NCBI GenBank assembly: GCA_947503145.1
Contig: CANNCP010000001.1
Location: 451,580 to 515,579, forward strand
Direction: 5' to 3'
Source of the DNA: an uncultured Roseovarius sp.
Lineage (GTDB): Bacteria > Pseudomonadota > Alphaproteobacteria > Rhodobacterales > Rhodobacteraceae
Length of the DNA stretch: 64,000 nt
Position numbers and translations under genes: made by a program. Of the stretch, positions 62,814 to 64,000 are shown piece by piece (the stretch's first letter is position 1; the number at the start of each line of letters is the position of its first letter). The notes under the pieces are model-generated. The model searched no databases, was not told the origin of the DNA, and worked only from the letters and a program-made list of their open reading frames with translations.

Positions 62814-62895
62814 TCAACAGGCTCTTGTGTCTTGATTTATTGGGGTCTCCAAGTCTACGAGTGAACGCGAACTGTTCATTCGAACAGTGTTGAAC

Positions 62896-62972
62896 GGCCC
62901 TGTGGCTCAACTGGATAGAGCAGTCCCCTCCTAAGGGACAGGTTGCAGGTTCGAATCCTGCCAGGGTCGCCA
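62896..62972 (+). tRNA. tRNA-Arg (anticodon CCT)
   Basis: Full cloverleaf: acceptor GGCCCTG/CAGGGTC, D-arm GGCTCAACTGGATAGAGC, anticodon arm GTCCC-CTCCTAA-GGGAC (CCT), T-arm GCAGG-TTCGAAT-CCTGC, encoded CCA. Arg tRNA genes are frequent insertion sites for islands, and mobile DNA follows here. Confidence 0.95.
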
Positions 62973-63184
62973 AACACTCCGGAATTTGGAGTCCGGAAAA
63001 ACCAACATTTTCCTGATGCTCAATGCTGAAAATCCCTCTATCAGCACTCTCGGAACGTCAGAGGAAGCGATGGTAGTGGACATCAGCCGGATTCTCCATG
63101 ATCCGGCCCGCGGTGTCGATGTGGACCACACGAGCGTTGACGGACAACGGAAAGAATATCACCGACTGGATATTCGGCCTACGC
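62973..63184. other. Gene-free stretch after tRNA-Arg
   Basis: About 210 bases. A short open frame (62986-63204) has no recognisable domain. The base composition is AT-richer than the core genes. Likely decayed mobile DNA. Confidence 0.35.
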
Positions 63185-63480
63185 TGACGTGTTGCCTCCG
63201 ATAACTACGATTTGGACATGCTCTGCGCCGAGCTCGGCATTAAGCACCGCCTCGCTCCCCCGAGGCGGCCACAGCCAAGCGGCATGGTCGAGCGCTTAAA
63301 CGACGCATCAAGCTTGTCCTCCAGTGTTGTCGCTTCCATACCATCGTCACGAGGCATCAGGACCAGTCCGACATCGATGACCGGGATCAGATAGAAATGC
63401 CCAACGTGGTTCAGGTAGAGGCAACCGGCGTGATTGTCGGTGCAACCGAAGATGAGGGATTATTACCATAGGCAGCAATG
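63185..63480 (+). pseudogene. IS481-type transposase remnant
   Basis: The frame from about 63190 contains 'CAELGIKHRLAPPRRPQPSG' followed by 'MVERLN', the typical rve-domain end of IS481-family transposases. After that the match continues in the next frame ('RRIKLVLQCCRF'), showing a frameshift. The rest of the transposase is absent. No ends were recognised. Confidence 0.6.
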
Positions 63481-63676
63481 ATCTTTACGACCCTGTCTTG
63501 GCGCAGGTAGAGCGGCGTCCACCCAGGGCCTGAGTCAGTTCCGAAAATGAATCCGAGAGTCGCCGAGTTCCGTTGCAAGAATGCACTTCTGCCACTCGCG
63601 ACTCCCGTTGACCTGCCCCCCGAAACTTCCCCCGTTCTGATGTAGAGTTTGCTCAACCTTTCGAAGGAGCAAACAG

Positions 63677-63940
63677 ATGCGAAAGAGCCGTTTCACCGAG
63701 GCGCAGATCATCGGGATGATCAAGGAACAGGAAGCCGGGATGCCGACGGCGGAGGTGTGCCGCAAGCATGGTCTCAGCCAGGGCACGTTCTACAAGTTCA
63801 AATCCAAATATGGCGGCATGGAGGTGTCTGATACCGCCAAGCTGAGAACGCTTGAGGACGAGAATGCCAAGCTCAAGCGCCTGCTGGCGGATACGATGCT
63901 GGATAATATCGTGCTGAAGGATCTGCTGGGAAAGAGCTGA
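63677..63940 (+). CDS. IS3 family transposase OrfA
   Basis: 87 aa: N-terminal HTH_Tnp_1 'FTEAQIIGMIKEQEAGMPTA' followed by 'EVCRKHGLSQGTFYKFKSKY', and a C-terminal leucine zipper 'LRTLEDENAKLKRLLADTML'. GAAGGAGC precedes the ATG. OrfA and OrfB are normally joined by -1 frameshifting; an A-rich 'GGGAAAGAGC' lies just before the stop. Confidence 0.9.
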   Translation: MRKSRFTEAQIIGMIKEQEAGMPTAEVCRKHGLSQGTFYKFKSKYGGMEVSDTAKLRTLEDENAKLKRLLADTMLDNIVLKDLLGKS

Positions 63941-64000
63941 CGACGCCGAATGAGCGGCGAGAGGCAGCGCTCAGGGCGATGCGGGATCATGATATCTCGC
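63925..64000 (+). CDS. IS3 family transposase OrfB, 5' fragment (window edge)
   Basis: In the -1 frame relative to OrfA the sequence reads 'LTTPNERREAALRAMRDHDI', a typical start of IS3-family OrfB. It is cut by the window, so the catalytic DDE part is not visible. The exact start depends on frameshifting and is approximate. Confidence 0.6.

Larger units (their letters stand above)
63609..64000 (+). mobile_element. IS3-family insertion sequence (IS407-like), left end, cut by window
   Basis: The left end 'TGACCTGCCCCCCGAAACTT' at 63609 matches the terminal sequence I associate with IS407-group elements. It is followed by a leader, orfA (63677-63940) and the first part of orfB. The element continues beyond the window, so intactness cannot be judged. 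Confidence 0.75.

Noticed and set aside
62767..62843. A second functional tRNA gene before tRNA-Arg(CCT)
   Set aside because: Only the D-arm and an anticodon-like arm are present; the T-arm and the 3' acceptor strand with CCA cannot be found.
62641..62973. Minus-strand frame containing 'MATLAGFEPATCPLGG'
   Set aside because: Another classic false protein, from the antisense of tRNA-Arg and its broken copy.
63411..63656. Minus-strand frame with an ankyrin-like 'GWTPLYL...VVKIIAAYG'
   Set aside because: The likeness is one short segment in a region that, on the plus strand, continues the IS481 remnant. Too weak to list as a gene.
1..64000. CRISPR array, rRNA operon or prophage
   Set aside because: No regularly spaced identical repeats of 25-40 bases, no rRNA sequence and no phage structural genes were seen on reading both strands.

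Overview
The window reads as chromosomal DNA of an alphaproteobacterium of the Roseobacter group (Rhodobacterales). The grounds are high GC and dense operons with 4-base start/stop overlaps. The gene set also fits: petABC encoding a fused full-length cytochrome b, IalB, YbjN-proC, Hint-domain secreted proteins, TRAP and TTT transporters, DUF6552. Two families of short dispersed intergenic repeats recur, called R1 and R2 here. Assignments come from reading the translated sequence; no database search was possible.

Layout. 1-2513: YbjN tail, proC, a CsaA-like tRNA-binding protein and a D-2-hydroxyacid dehydrogenase. 2555-11367: a locus for gamma-butyrobetaine/L-carnitine breakdown to glycine betaine. 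It has a divergent GlxA/CdhR-type regulator, a BKACE cleavage enzyme, a small periplasmic protein, an SDR, a carnitine dehydrogenase-thioesterase fusion, an acyl-CoA dehydrogenase, an ADP-forming CoA ligase and a CaiD-like hydratase. 11606-11812: cold-shock protein. 12019-22639: an operon divergent from a LacI regulator. It carries a complete TTT carboxylate transporter, a SauS-like CoA-acylating aldehyde dehydrogenase, an AMP-forming acyl-CoA ligase, a fused E1 alpha/beta TPP enzyme without E2/E3, and a FabD-like acyltransferase. I cannot match this combination to a described pathway; it is my best candidate for something undescribed.

22688-38836: mostly housekeeping. PaaI thioesterase, YcaQ-type glycosylase, panBC, serCA with a possible structured serC leader, serB, an asparaginase, IalB, rlmN, two tandem paralogous 67-69 aa proteins, a LOG protein, a threonine dehydratase and dapD. 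39156-44477: accessory region with an MFS carrier, a deaminase, a 5'-truncated ankyrin gene, a PACE efflux protein with a divergent TetR regulator (AT-richer than its surroundings), and a LysR/SDR pair whose SDR lacks the Tyr-x3-Lys motif. 44657-47331: two Hint-domain proteins in tandem.

47621-61330: dapE, a DUF2064 protein, a DctPQM TRAP transporter, a serine-protease remnant, a Bcr/CflA-type MFS pump, tRNA-Lys, dapF-mtaB, GST, an outer-membrane barrel protein and the cytochrome bc1 operon petABC with a clear terminator. 61619-64000: a LacI regulator, a pseudo-tRNA and an intact tRNA-Arg(CCT), then decayed mobile DNA (IS481-type remnant) and the left end of an IS3-family element cut by the window edge. 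This right end looks like the edge of a genomic island.
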